From Turnera subulata (taxonomy: Eukaryota > Streptophyta > Magnoliopsida > Malpighiales > Passifloraceae): a DNA stretch of 64,000 nucleotides. A program made the translations under genes and the position numbers. Numbering within the stretch: position 1 is the stretch's first letter; the number at the start of each line of letters is the position of its first letter. Shown here piece by piece: positions 34,792-45,053 of the stretch. Where the stretch lies: contig JAKUCV010000237.1 in NCBI GenBank assembly GCA_028386065.3, forward strand, positions 64,661 to 128,660. The letters run 5' to 3'. Below the pieces are notes generated by a model. The model did not search any database. It was not told where the DNA came from and saw only the letters and a list, made by a program, of their open reading frames with translations.

Positions 34792-36076
34792 CTAAGCGTC
34801 TTCCTCATAATCACTAGGGGCCTCAGGTTCGTGGCGGACATTCGATCCCAAGAGTCTATCTCTGTACCCAGAGAGGATTCGTTCAACCTCGCCCACACCC
34901 CTCTTTAACCACCTTTGATAATTCATGAAAGAAGAGGGATTGGCGATGTTACAAATCTTGATCTTTGTGGGAAGGCTTCAGTACCCTTGCAAAAGCTTTA
35001 TGGTGCGCCCATCCATTAACCTGTCGAGAGGCGAGCGAAGAAGGGGAGGAATTATCTGATCATGTCCAAATTACCTGACTACCCTGGATGGATAGTAAAA
35101 GGTAGTCCAAAGAATCCCTAGGAGCACTACAACCTTTTGACCAGCTGTGTGGACGATCACCTCTCGTATCCCGAACCAAGGACAGTGCAATATGACTTGA
35201 TGTTTCTCTAATTGTTTCATGAAAGTCACCCATCCATTGACAGAAGAAGGAGTAAAGGAAGAGACCCGTTCATGGTATTCCCCCGAAGTATACAAGCCAG
35301 ATTTTGGAGGAGTGATCAATTTGAGATGGTCGCACAGCCACATCTACAAAGAAACAGATTCATAAGAAAAGAGGGGAAGAAGATGAATTCTAAAGATGCA
35401 AGAAAGTTAAAGGCGATACCTGGAGAAGCAGTGGGGAACCTGTCAAGGGCCTATCAGGATAAGCCGTCAGAGTATCCACACAAGTAAGAGTTTCACCTAG
35501 AACAGTAGGCACCATGCTATGACCACTGAACAACTTGGCCACTAGTGTACCCACGCTTAAAGAGCAAGTACCAGAACGACTAGTCAGCAAAAATTCACAC
35601 ACCATCGCCAGAGCTAAAGCATGATCATGCCCATCTTTCCAGGATGCGTCGCGCTCCATGTACTCATATAGCACAATATCTACAGAATATTGATCGACTA
35701 GTGCTGACAAGTTCACGTGCATATCCCTGCCTAGCAAATATTCCATCTCCTCATTAGTAACAGACAAGAAAACACTGACCTCAGACTTAGTCACTGCGGC
35801 AGGAGAAACCATGGCAATATCATCTTCCACCTGGATTTCAAGGAGTGCACAAAACTCATCCACAAATGGGCAGAGTTCCACCGTAGAAGGTCCAAAACGA
35901 AACACACGACAATCATAATCCCAAAACATAGCTGCAGCACAGATTAGGTCCTCATTAATCTTTACTGTGGCCAGGTTGAATGAGGCAGAAAGCCCCGGTA
36001 CCTTGAAATCAAGGTGACGCGCTTGGGGAACATCCTCCATCCACTGGAGCACTTTGGCACGAAAATCTCTACTCAT
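34792..36076 (-). pseudogene. antisense accessory gene of the Tat element, DUF7745/plant-mobile-domain-like, with intron
   Basis: Minus strand, opposite to gag-pol. Exon 1 is 36076-35420 (219 codons, start MSRDFRAKVLQWMEDV), exon 2 is 35343-34792 (183 codons plus stop). The intron 35419-35344 (76 bp) has GT-AG borders and phase 0, so LLLQ joins MWLCDHLKLI. Landmarks: WDYDCRVFRFGPSTVELCPF, VDEFCALLEI, then WFGIREVIVHTAGQKVVVLL and YYPSRVVR. These follow the order I know for plant proteins annotated DUF7745 (relatives of the aminotransferase-like plant mobile domain). Two stops break exon 2: TAA at 35068-35070 after VVR (expected Gln) and TGA near 34970 after QGY (expected Trp). Otherwise the frame is intact for about 400 codons. 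Its function is unknown, and the family call needs a profile search. Confidence 0.72.
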
Positions 36077-36142
36077 GGCCACCTCAAATGTGTTTGGAAG
36101 ATATTCTAACAAGTTATAGATGTCTCTTGATACCGAAGGTCT

Positions 36143-36305
36143 TATTTATATCTTTCCTAGGTCAGTGGAATTCGTGGAAACCCTAAAGCTCAGGCCTGAA
36201 AACCAAAAAGAAAATTCCGGGGGCACGACCGCCACTACCGGCGGTCATCCATGCAAGACCGCTGCGCAGGTGGTCATTCTCCCCACATGACCGCCCGGTC
36301 GATCG
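36143..36305 (-). promoter_or_regulatory. LTR-like promoter of the antisense gene
   Basis: On the minus strand TATAAATA (36150-36143) sits about 67 bases before the ATG at 36076. Upstream, 36226-36300, is a GC-rich cluster of GGCGGTCA/TGACCGCC elements. The element's own LTR has the same cluster (38842-38925) upstream of a TATAAATA at 39050-39057. So the antisense gene appears to have an LTR-type core promoter in reverse orientation. Inferred from sequence layout only. Confidence 0.55.
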
Positions 36306-36960
36306 GCACCGGCCCATCCGGAAAATTCTAAAAAATTCAAAAAAAAATTGGTGAGAAGGAAAAAGGGTAGGAGAGTGAAAATAAAAAGAAAAGAGGAAAA
36401 AAGAGAAGGTTATATCCGTCTACTGAGACCAAACTATTCATTGAAAAAAGGGGCACCTGTTGACTTTTACTTGAATTTTCAGTAATAAATATTTTGTATG
36501 TCATGCGTGCATAATTGATCAGGCCTTAATGCATACAGCCCCCTTTTGATTCCCAGGGGCACGATAAGCCCATTCCTCATTTGATGTTAGGATAACCGAT
36601 AAAACAGGGGCACACTGAATCCTATCTCTCAAATCATGGCGAGATATTAGGGACATCACACCCCACTTCTGATTTGTATCTCTCAAGGGGCACGACACAC
36701 CCCATTACCTTCAAACCCGATTCATCGACATAAGAGGCATGGGGTCCAGACAATCCAACCAAGGGAGAATCTTGAGAGAACATCCAAAGGGGAGTGAACT
36801 CGGACATGAGGAATCCAGATATGAGAGAAAGCCCGAAGCCAAAGACCCGGTCCTTGCAAACCTTGAGATGAAGAAACCTGAGGGAACACTACGAGGGACC
36901 TAGCCCCCGCAAACCAAGAGATGTTAGAGAAGCCAGAGAGGAGTCCAGACGTGAGGGAAC
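36306..36960. other. non-coding DNA between antisense gene and minisatellites
   Basis: A-rich stretch (36330-36420), then phrases such as GGGGCACGA repeated every few dozen bases (about 36555-36700). No gene seen. Confidence 0.5.
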
Positions 36961-38110
36961 CCAGTCAGAAGAGAGATGGGAAGGAAACCAGACATGAGCA
37001 ACCTAAATGAGAGAAAACCATGAGGGAGTCCAAATGCGAGGGAGTCCAGACAAAGATGAACCGTGAGTAGAACAAGGCAAACCAGAAGTGAAGGAGTCCA
37101 GACATGATGGAAACCAGCCATGAGGGAGAAGACCGTGAGGGAGTCCAGACATGAGGGAAACCAGCCATGAGGGAGAAAACCATGAGGGAGTCCAGACATG
37201 AGGGATCCAGACATGAGGAAAACCAGTAAGCCAAGGGCCCAGCCCTTGCAAAACCAAGATGACCAGACCTTGAGACATACAAGTTAGAAGCCGGGAACCC
37301 AGTTCTCGCAATAAGGAAACCAGACAAAAGCTGTGTACCCAATACCCGCAAAACCAAAGCCTAGGACCTGATTCTCGCAAACTCCGGGATGAGATGATTC
37401 CCAAAAACCATAGCTTGGGATGAGATGATTCTCAAACAGAATCTAGCAGACAATGATGAGATGATTCCTTGTCAACAACCCCGATAGATGAGATGATTCT
37501 ATCACCCCGGGATGAGATGATTCCCGAAAACCTGGGATGAGATGATTCCCACAAGACCAAACAAAATCCAGTCGACAAAGAAGAGATAATTCTTTGTCAA
37601 CAACCCGATAGATGAGATGATTCTATCGCCCCGGGATGAGATAATTCCCGGAAACCATAACTTGGGATGAGATAATTCCCAAACAGAATCCAGCCGACAA
37701 GGATGAGATGATTCCTTTGTCAACAACCCGATAGATGAGAAGATTCTATCGCCCCGGGATGGGATGATTCCCAGAAACTATAGCTTGGGATGAGATGATT
37801 CCCAAACAGAATCCAGCCGATAAGGATGAGATGATTCCTTGTCAACAACCCAATAGATGAGATAATTCTATCGTCCCGGGATGAGATGATTCCCAGAAAC
37901 CATAGTTTGGGAAAAGATGATTCCCAAATATAATCCAGCCGACAAAGACGAGATGATTCTTTTTCAACGACCCGATAGATGAGATGATTCTATCGCCCTA
38001 GGATGAGATGATTCCCGGAAACCTGGGATGAGATTATTCCTAGAAGCCGAGGGCCAGTTCCTTAAAACTTCAGGATAAGATGATTCCTGAAGAGGAGCAT
38101 GGGATGCTCC
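36960..38110 (+). repeat. minisatellite arrays before the 3' LTR
   Basis: Two arrays. At about 36960-37230 short units around GAGGGAGTCCAGACATGAGG and AACCAGCCATGAGGGAGA recur. At about 37380-38090 the core GGGATGAGATGATTCCC recurs many times within larger units (CAACAACCCGATAGATGAGA TGATTCTATCGCC..., roughly 110-120 bases). Long open frames on the minus strand come from the repeats and are not genes. Tandem repeats in this position are known for Tat/Ogre elements and can seed satellites. Confidence 0.88.
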
Positions 38111-38212
38111 AAAACTTGGCACACACACCGCACATTATCATTCAAATTTGGTTGATTCATTTCTTACGTTGTTTCGTCCTTAGTCCCTAAGGACTCATCA
38201 ACGAGGGACATC

Positions 38213-39828
38213 TGTGAACACCCAAATTTGACCCATGAACATTTTACTAAAAGTAAAATCTAAACATGCTCAAACTTGAGGTTAATAAGATGATTTGATT
38301 TTGAGTTAAGGCATGATAAGAATTTAATTTAGTAGAATTAATGTATTTTGATAATCTAAACCTTTTTGCACTTAAACCTTAGGATTAATGAGATGATTTA
38401 ATCTTAGGATAAAACATATAATAAGGTTTATTTACATTAAAATACATTCCATTTCGTTGCTTGGGCTTTTTTAGTTCTTTTTTATCCAATTATATTGAGA
38501 TGATTTATTTTTGGGTTAGAAATGGGTTTAATGGTCCAAGTTAATAAATTCTCCAGAGTTTGTCCAGCCCATTAACACATTTCTTGCAGGCTAATTTTAG
38601 CTCTGATTTCCGTGGAAAATCAGAGTTAAATTATCATTTAAGTAGTTTTTTGTGTTTTTTATATGATTTTGCTTAAAATGGGTATAAATGTGTAATCAAT
38701 CAAATCTTGGGATGATTTAAGGGAGTGGGGATCAAGTAACTGAGTGATTCTGGGTTAATTAGGGATTAATTATGCAGTAGGATCAAATTAGAGCTGAATT
38801 AGGGGATTGGGAGTAAAAAAAAAGGAAAGAATGAGTGACATGCGGGGTGATCGGCGGTCCTCTCGTGATGACCGCCAGCACCTGGCAGTCCTTCTCACAT
38901 GCCCGCCGACAGCGGCGGTCATAGGTGCCCAGAACCCCCCGACTTTTCTCCGATTTTGTTTCTAATTCTATCCTACGCGGTTTTGGACCAGATTTTCGGG
39001 CATAATCTTCACCATTAAGCAGGTCCACGCCCCTAGGCTCCTAGAGCACTATAAATAGGACTCCTAACACACATTTCAAAGGACACACAATCTTTCTCAC
39101 ACACACACCCATAAGCCTTGAGTGCTTGGAGAAACTCTACCTCTCCAAGTCTATAGATATATTCTTAGGAAGAAACTCTACCTCTCCAAGTCTATAGATA
39201 CATTCTTAGGCAGAAACTCTGTAGAAATTTTGTAGGAAGCATCAACAGTAGCAAGGAAGAGTCAAGAAGAGGATCAATCATTGAGCTTAGAAGTGGAAAG
39301 AAGGTGGGTGTAGAACTCAACCCATTGCAAGGAGCTAGAGGAGGGCTACCAGAGGTAACACTAAACCTTCTTTTGATTCATCTTTGTTGATTATATGCTG
39401 TTGCTTTTGATGATGTAAGTGGCCGATTCGTGCCATGTTTAGAACTACGTGGCTTTGACCCCGGTCACTCGAGTACGTAGGTAGTCTCGGTTTTACAATG
39501 GGATGCAAGGCAAATCTTCTTCTTCTCCCCTATTCTTTGATTTTCCACACTTGCACACTTGCACCAGGCACACTTGCATTTTGCAATTGCACATAGTCTC
39601 GACCCAACACGGATGGGTGCCTAACACCTTCCCATCTGTGACGAACCACTGATCTCATGACTTTGGTTTGCCATGACCATGTAGCCTAAGGAGTTACATG
39701 AAGGTTTTTCCCAAGTTTTGTCCCTAATAAAATTTGGGTGGCGACTCCAATGTCATGGGATTGACCCGAGGAAGAAGGTGAAAGGATTAGGTGAATAGGC
39801 CCAAGTGATTTTGGGTTGGGTATTCACA
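38213..39828 (+). repeat. 3' LTR of the Tat element
   Basis: 1616 bases, TGTGAACACCC...TATTCACA. It lacks the 613-base and 63-base duplications of the 5' LTR but has its own ~45-base duplication (GAAACTCTACCTCTCCAAGT, near 39130-39190). TATAAATA lies at 39050-39057. A short purine stretch (ACGAGGGACA) precedes it as a possible polypurine tract. Confidence 0.92.
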
Positions 39829-39833
39829 ATAAG

Positions 39834-41264
39834 GAGGATTGAGCAATTAGCGTAGTTGGACAATAACAATGGTATTTATTGGTTGATGCATTTCTCTATG
39901 AACGTTGTTTGGGAAATGGGGTGGGTGGAACTTTCACTACAACTGTATACAACAACATTGTGAAAACACTGCAAAACACTCTTCGGACAAGCCATGAGAT
40001 AAAATTAAAGTGCAAAATCGAATGAAATATTTGATGCAAAGGTTTAATCCTCGCTATGACATTTCCAAACATGGCACCAGTGGTTTTGCTTGGAATTCTA
40101 AAACTAAAATATTTTATGCCAAACCTGAAATTTGGAAAGTGCTGTTTGAGGTAAGATTTTTTTAATCTATGATTTAATATTTTTGTATTAAAAATTTAGA
40201 AATTCCAAGCTTTCAGAAATTTCCTGTAATAGAGGAATGGATGAATAAGCCTATTCTGCATTATAACAAAATGGTGGAACTTTATGCAGGAGATAGAGCA
40301 CCTGGTGACCAATCTAGTAACGTTAGAGAAATTAAACAAAAAGTTAGATCATAAACTGTTGATCCAAATAGTATTGATGACATGATAGCCCAAAATGAGG
40401 TGACATTGCAAGAGTTTTAATGTTCCTACTGCTGCTGATGATCTTCAATCTCCTAGAACAAGACATGAATCACTAGCTCAAAATACCACTGTGAGAGGGA
40501 AGACAAAAAATGGTAAAAGAAGTGGATGCTGATAGTGTAAATTAAAATTTTGAACAAAGGGCTTGATAATATCGTAGAAGAAATTGTAACATCATCAATA
40601 GAGATGGTTAGAGGAAGCCAAAACGCACCTTTGGGTAAGAATGAAGTATGGCAACTTTTGGTGGAATTGGAAATTGAATCTTCTAGGGTACCAACCATTT
40701 ATCTTTATCTGATCCGCAATCTCGGTATACTGAGGGCAATGTTTGGATGTCCAGTTGAGAATCGAAAAGAATTGTTGATGAAGATGGTCAAAGATGAGTA
40801 ATTTCATCATGGATTTTTTATTAAATGAATTGCAATTATTTTGTAAACTTCTTTTTTAGAATTTTTACAACAATTTAACTATGTAGATTATGAAATATTT
40901 TTATGGTTTTAGCAATTTTTTTAGTTGTGAAATTGAAGATACTTTCATCATGAACAATTTTAATATTTTTATTATAAAAAATTTTATATGGTTGGATGTT
41001 TGAGAAGTAGAATTTTTGCTAAATTTTCTTAATCTTTTGATGTTCATATATAAATTATCCTCCATCTTTTGATATTTATATATAGATTAGGGTATATATG
41101 TCTATATCATATTATTGATTCTCCTTCCCCTCCGTTAAACAAACAATGGGAAATTATTAACCTCCATTCCCCTTCCTAACCTATCCAAAGAAGAGGAATT
41201 TAATTTTTTCATCTCCCCTCCCTTCCCTCCCATCAATATTCCCAAACAAAATGTTAAGCTAAGA
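39834..41264 (+). mobile_element. PIF/Harbinger derivative, copy C, right part
   Basis: Resumes the MYB-like ORF interrupted at 23580: the joined text reads through ATCATAAG-GAGGATTGAGC, matching copies A and B. Exon 1 ends with GGAAAGTGCTGTTTGAG before GTAAGA at 40151. Exon 2 runs about 40233-40801 and contains MEMVRG-like text and FGCPVENRKELLMKMVKDE at its end. The CT-rich terminal tail lies at about 41160-41240. Frameshifts and stops are present. Confidence 0.75.
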
Positions 41265-41680
41265 TAGCAATGTCGATGCTTATTTTTCTTGCTTGGTTCC
41301 TCTATTGGCCGCAAGGAGGAAAGACCCTCCACTCCCAACAAGCTTAGGTTCTACTTGATTTAGTGCTCTTTTGGGAAATATGGTTGTCTCCCAATGCGTT
41401 GATCTTTTCCAACTAACCACTGCAGATGGACATCTTGTTTGACCTTGTTCTTATTCGGACTTTCGGGTGGTTTAAGATTCTGCACCCGTATTCCTGTTCA
41501 ATGTAGGGCAATCCTATCTTCCTCTGAACGCCTGGTGCAATGGCAAGGCAGTCGTTGTTAGGCTCACATAGTGAAGCATAGTAGTGTTTCTTTGTTACTC
41601 TTTCTTCTCTAAAACTAGCTTGGAATTTCTAAAATTCTTAATGAAGTAATATTTATATCATAGATTTAAAAAAATCTTAC
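41265..41680. repeat. second copy of the PIF spacer
   Basis: Repeats 19736-20085 (CAATGTCGATGCTTATTTTT ... TCACATAGTGAAGCATAGTA). It again joins a plus-strand copy to a minus-strand copy. Confidence 0.65.
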
Positions 41681-42046
41681 CTCAATCAGCACTTTCCAAA
41701 CTTCAGGTTCGGCATGAAACATCTTAGTGTTAGAATTCCAAGAAAAATCACTGGTGCCATGTTTGAAAATGTCACAGCATGGTTTAAACCTTTGCTTCGA
41801 ATATTTCATTTGATTTTTCACTTTACTTTTATCTAACGGCTTGTCCGGAAAGTGTTCCTACAACGTTTTCACAATGTTGTCGTATGTAGTTGTAGTGAAA
41901 GTTCCACCTACTCTATTTCCCAAACGATGTTCATAGAGAAACGCATCAACCAGTAAATCATCCATTATTGTTTTCCAGCTACACTGATTGTCCAATCCTC
42001 GTTGTGATGCATTTTTTACTCCATCCAATCTTTTTCTTTTCGTCAT
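41681..42046 (-). pseudogene. MYB/SANT-like protein of PIF/Harbinger element, copy E
   Basis: Minus-strand exon 1 of 366 bases, the same length as copy A. It starts MTKRKRLDGVKNASQRG and ends EPEVWKVLIE at a GTAAGA donor. The one defect is TAG at about 41861-41863 where copy B has CAG (TLQEHF). This is the least damaged exon 1 along with copy A. Confidence 0.75.
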
Positions 42047-43564
42047 GACAAAACTACATTTATACATTAATTCAAATATTTTGTGAAAAAATACACGAGT
42101 AATAATATTAATATAAAAATTATCGTAAAACTAATATGCCATTAAATCATTAATAACTAATTTGCAAACATGTCCAAAAACTTAAATTTTTGAAATAAAT
42201 ATCAATCCTTAAAAAAAAATCACTCATTAAAATTTCTCCACATATCGTTTGATATAGAATTCCTCACAATCTTTCCGAAAATTGCATCATGGCCTTCATT
42301 AGCACTCTGATAATTTTCCTCTTGATCTCCATTTTGGCTGGTGAGTTCTTTGTCTACCTCAATAATAAGTGTCTCATTATTATCATTATCATCATCAAGT
42401 AGTTATGCAAAATGCAACATACTAATATATTTTTTGTTTGCATTTCTATGCAAAAATGTGGTTCTACAATATCTAGGATAGGAAATCGTTTCTTAAATAC
42501 GCCAAATGCTCTCTCACTTGCATTGTGTAGAGATCCATACCGAAGGTTGAACAATTCAGATACATTTTGTGGTGGATTTCTTGAATATTCTTTCAAGTGA
42601 TATCGTGTGCCTCTATATGGTGTGATTAATCCCTTCTTCAACTTGAAACCGGCATCAACAAGATAATATTTTCCTAAAAAAATATAGTTTTCATTAGATA
42701 CAATAATTAAGATTAAGATCAATTTAATTATGTTTAATTTTAAAAAATTACCTTTAGGAATTTGGAAAGGATATTCTCGTGATAGAGCATTTTTAAAATT
42801 TTTGAATCAGGTGCTATTCCTTCCATCCAGCTAGAACATATATAAATTTTAAATCAAATGTGCCTGTTGCTAGCACATTTTGTGTTGGAAAATCTTTTCT
42901 ACCACGATATCTAAGAGCATCAATAGAGGTTACTTTAACACGAACATGTGTGCCATCAATAGCTCCAATACAATCATAGGGTTTATAAAAAAAAATTGTC
43001 AAAAAATAATTTCCTATAATTTTTTTAAAAAACAACGAATTATTCCAAAGGTGGTTACCTTAAAATATGGATAAAATCGTGAAGAATGTTGAATTTGTGG
43101 AGGAATTAGTGATCCATCAGGTTGCTTAAGATATTGTTCCTCGAGTTCCAGTATAGCATTTAGCACGCTATGGAAGTGACGATGAACATTTTCTCCAGAA
43201 CGATGCCAAAAAAATTGAATTTCGTGATTGGTCACCTTATGTCCTAAAATGTAAAGACATTTTGACACTTGCTCTTCTTAGGGGTGAGCAATCGGTACGG
43301 TACGGTATACCGTACTGATTTTTGGGTCATACCGACGGTATCAAAGGGACCCTCATACCGACCTCCTACCGATCGGCTCATACCGAGCCAAAAACCAGGC
43401 AATGCCAACACAATACCGATCGATTCGGTCGGTATACCGTAAATACCGAGCCGACTAGATACATAGAAAAAATAAGAACTGAAAGCAAGCAAATTTAATG
43501 GAAAAAAATTTTAATTTTAATTCTAATTTTCCTTGTCAAACTAACGGATAACGAGTCTATCTTG

Positions 43565-43757
43565 CAACAATTAAAGATAAATATTGCCATAAATCAATAT
43601 ACAAATCATATCAATATGAAATTATCAGTAACAATTAAAGCAAAAATCACACTAATTAAGCAACAATTAAAGCTAAATATTGCCATAAATCCATATACAA
43701 ATCATATCAATATGAAATTATCAGTGACACTTAAAGCAAAATCACACTAATTAAGCA
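43565..43757. repeat. 96-bp tandem duplication inside the hAT element
   Basis: Two units starting CAACAATTAAAG at 43565 and 43661, nearly identical. They are followed to about 43890 by shorter degenerate units around CACCAATTAGCCAAATCGCA. Confidence 0.9.
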
Positions 43758-43997
43758 CTAATTAGCCAAATCGCACTAATTAAGCACCAATTAGCCAAAT
43801 CGCACAAATTAAGCTAAATCAAAACAATTTAAATCCCACCAATTAAACCCAAATCCCACCAGTTAAACCCAAATCGCACCAATTAAAGGCAAATCTGCCA
43901 TAAAAGAAATAAAAAAAATCCCACCTTCAATTTTGCCAACTAAAATTTGCCAAAAGAAATACCCAATTGAACCACCATAACCTAAAACAAACTGACG

Positions 43998-44186
43998 CCC
44001 AAACCGTTCTACTCCTCTGCCTTGAGGATTTATGCCTTCTCTCCCAGATCCATCACGAAAGCCATCTTCAAGACCGCCTCCACCTTGAAGTCACGCGCCG
44101 CCTCCATCATCGCCGACGAGGACGAGGAGGAAATGTTTTCTAACATGGTATATCTGTTTCTGGAGCAGCCCCCAATGCCTTTGTAG
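43998..44186 (+). other. coding-like stretch inside the hAT element (possible captured exon)
   Basis: GC-rich open stretch of about 62 codons, including SITKAIFKTASTLKSRAASI and ADEDEEEMFSNMVYLFLEQP before TAG. Composition contrasts sharply with the AT-rich element around it. No known family recognised, and no start codon in frame. It could be a captured host exon or a chance frame in GC-rich DNA. Confidence 0.3.
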
Positions 44187-45053
44187 GTGCAGTAGCACTG
44201 GGTTCTAGGCCTGGGTTGTCAGACGCCTAGGCGGGTGTTGGCTCCAGGAAGGAGGCGGAGGTGCTCGAGCCGTGTGAGATGTGGAAAGGTGGTGGAGGAG
44301 GGGAAGGATGAGGCAGTGGTAACCGTTAACCCCTTCTTAACGGTTGGTGGCCGGGAATGTGGAGGAAAGGGAAGAGGAGAAAGGTGGGTATGTGCGTGCA
44401 TGGTTGGTGGCAGGGTGAAGAAGAAAGGAAGGAAGGAAGTGATGAAGTCAGAGACAGAGGGAGAGAGTGTCGAGAGAGAGAGAGGAAAGAAATTAGGGAT
44501 TAGGGTTTATTTTAGGTTGTGTGATTTGTAAATGTTGGGTCAATAGGTGGGTTGGTTAGGGTATTTATATGCCCGGGTCATTCCTCGGTATGAGTCGGTA
44601 ACCGACATACCGACCGACAAGTACCTCCTTCCTCCTGACGTTTTTGCGGCACGGTTTGGAGCTGAGCCGACGAGTCATTTACGCCTTATTTTCCAACCGA
44701 TACCGAGCCGAACCCGATCGGTATCGGGTTGGTTCAGTCGGCTCGGGATTTTTACTCTCCCCTAGCTCTTCTACAGTGGCTCTTCTTGTTGGTTTAAGAC
44801 CATCTTCTTTTACTAATATAGTATATAAATCTGCAAATGGTCTAACTCCCATCCGAATGATATCATAACATTTTTCATCACTAGCCATGCGGGACATCAT
44901 TTCTTGTGTTGCTTTTGCTCTATCTACACTTAGTTGGTCTTTCATAAGTGTAGCTATGCACCTTCTTCGTGCAAACCAATAAAATATACTACAAATAACT
45001 TGTACAATTGTCATCTGATGTATATGTCGCAGTTTATTACCCTCATTAACCAT

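Larger units (their letters stand above)
23581..39828 (+). mobile_element. Ty3/gypsy Tat-lineage LTR retrotransposon, 16.2 kb with nested insertion
   Basis: LTRs 23581-25827 and 38213-39828 both begin TGTGAACACCCAAATTTGAC and end TATTCACA. The target duplication ATAAG is perfect (23576-23580 and 39829-39833). Order: 5' LTR, primer site, gag, RT, RNase H, integrase (split by a solo LTR), antisense accessory gene, minisatellites, 3' LTR. An archaeal-type RNase H after RT, an antisense extra gene, and tandem repeats before the 3' LTR fit the Tat/Ogre group. No protease D-S/T-G motif is seen between gag and RT. Without the 3082-bp solo LTR the element is about 13.2 kb. Many stops and shifts make it non-functional. 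Confidence 0.9.
43279..44764. mobile_element. non-autonomous hAT element, 1486 bp
   Basis: Ends TAGGGGTGAGCAATCGG and TTTTTACTCTCCCCTA, with a perfect 8-bp target duplication GCTCTTCT (43271-43278 and 44765-44772). Subterminal regions are packed with ATACCG/CGGTAT and ACCGA repeats, normal for hAT transposase binding. There is no transposase ORF. Internally it has a 96-bp tandem duplication and a GC-rich central part with a coding-like stretch. Confidence 0.9.
42240..45053 (-). pseudogene. PIF/Harbinger DDE transposase, copy E, split by a hAT element
   Basis: Most complete transposase here. N-terminus at 45053: MVNEGNKLRHIHQMTIVQVI, then SDEKCYDIIRMGVRPFADLY to about 44773. The hAT element 43279-44764 interrupts it. 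It resumes at 43270 with SKCLYILGHKVTNHEIQFFW. After an intron comes the first catalytic block DCIGAIDGTHVRVKV (about 42970-42920). A second intron precedes KYYLVDAGF (second catalytic Asp), KGLITPYRGTRYHLKEYS and SERAFGVFKKRF (catalytic Glu, though NASER replaces the usual NAIER). All three acidic residues remain. The C-terminus at about 42250 is shifted. Confidence 0.82.

Noticed and set aside
36924..37726. Minus-strand open frames of 74-133 codons with repeated SGLPHGF-like text
   Set aside because: They are translations of the minisatellite arrays; several frames are open at once because the repeat units lack stops.
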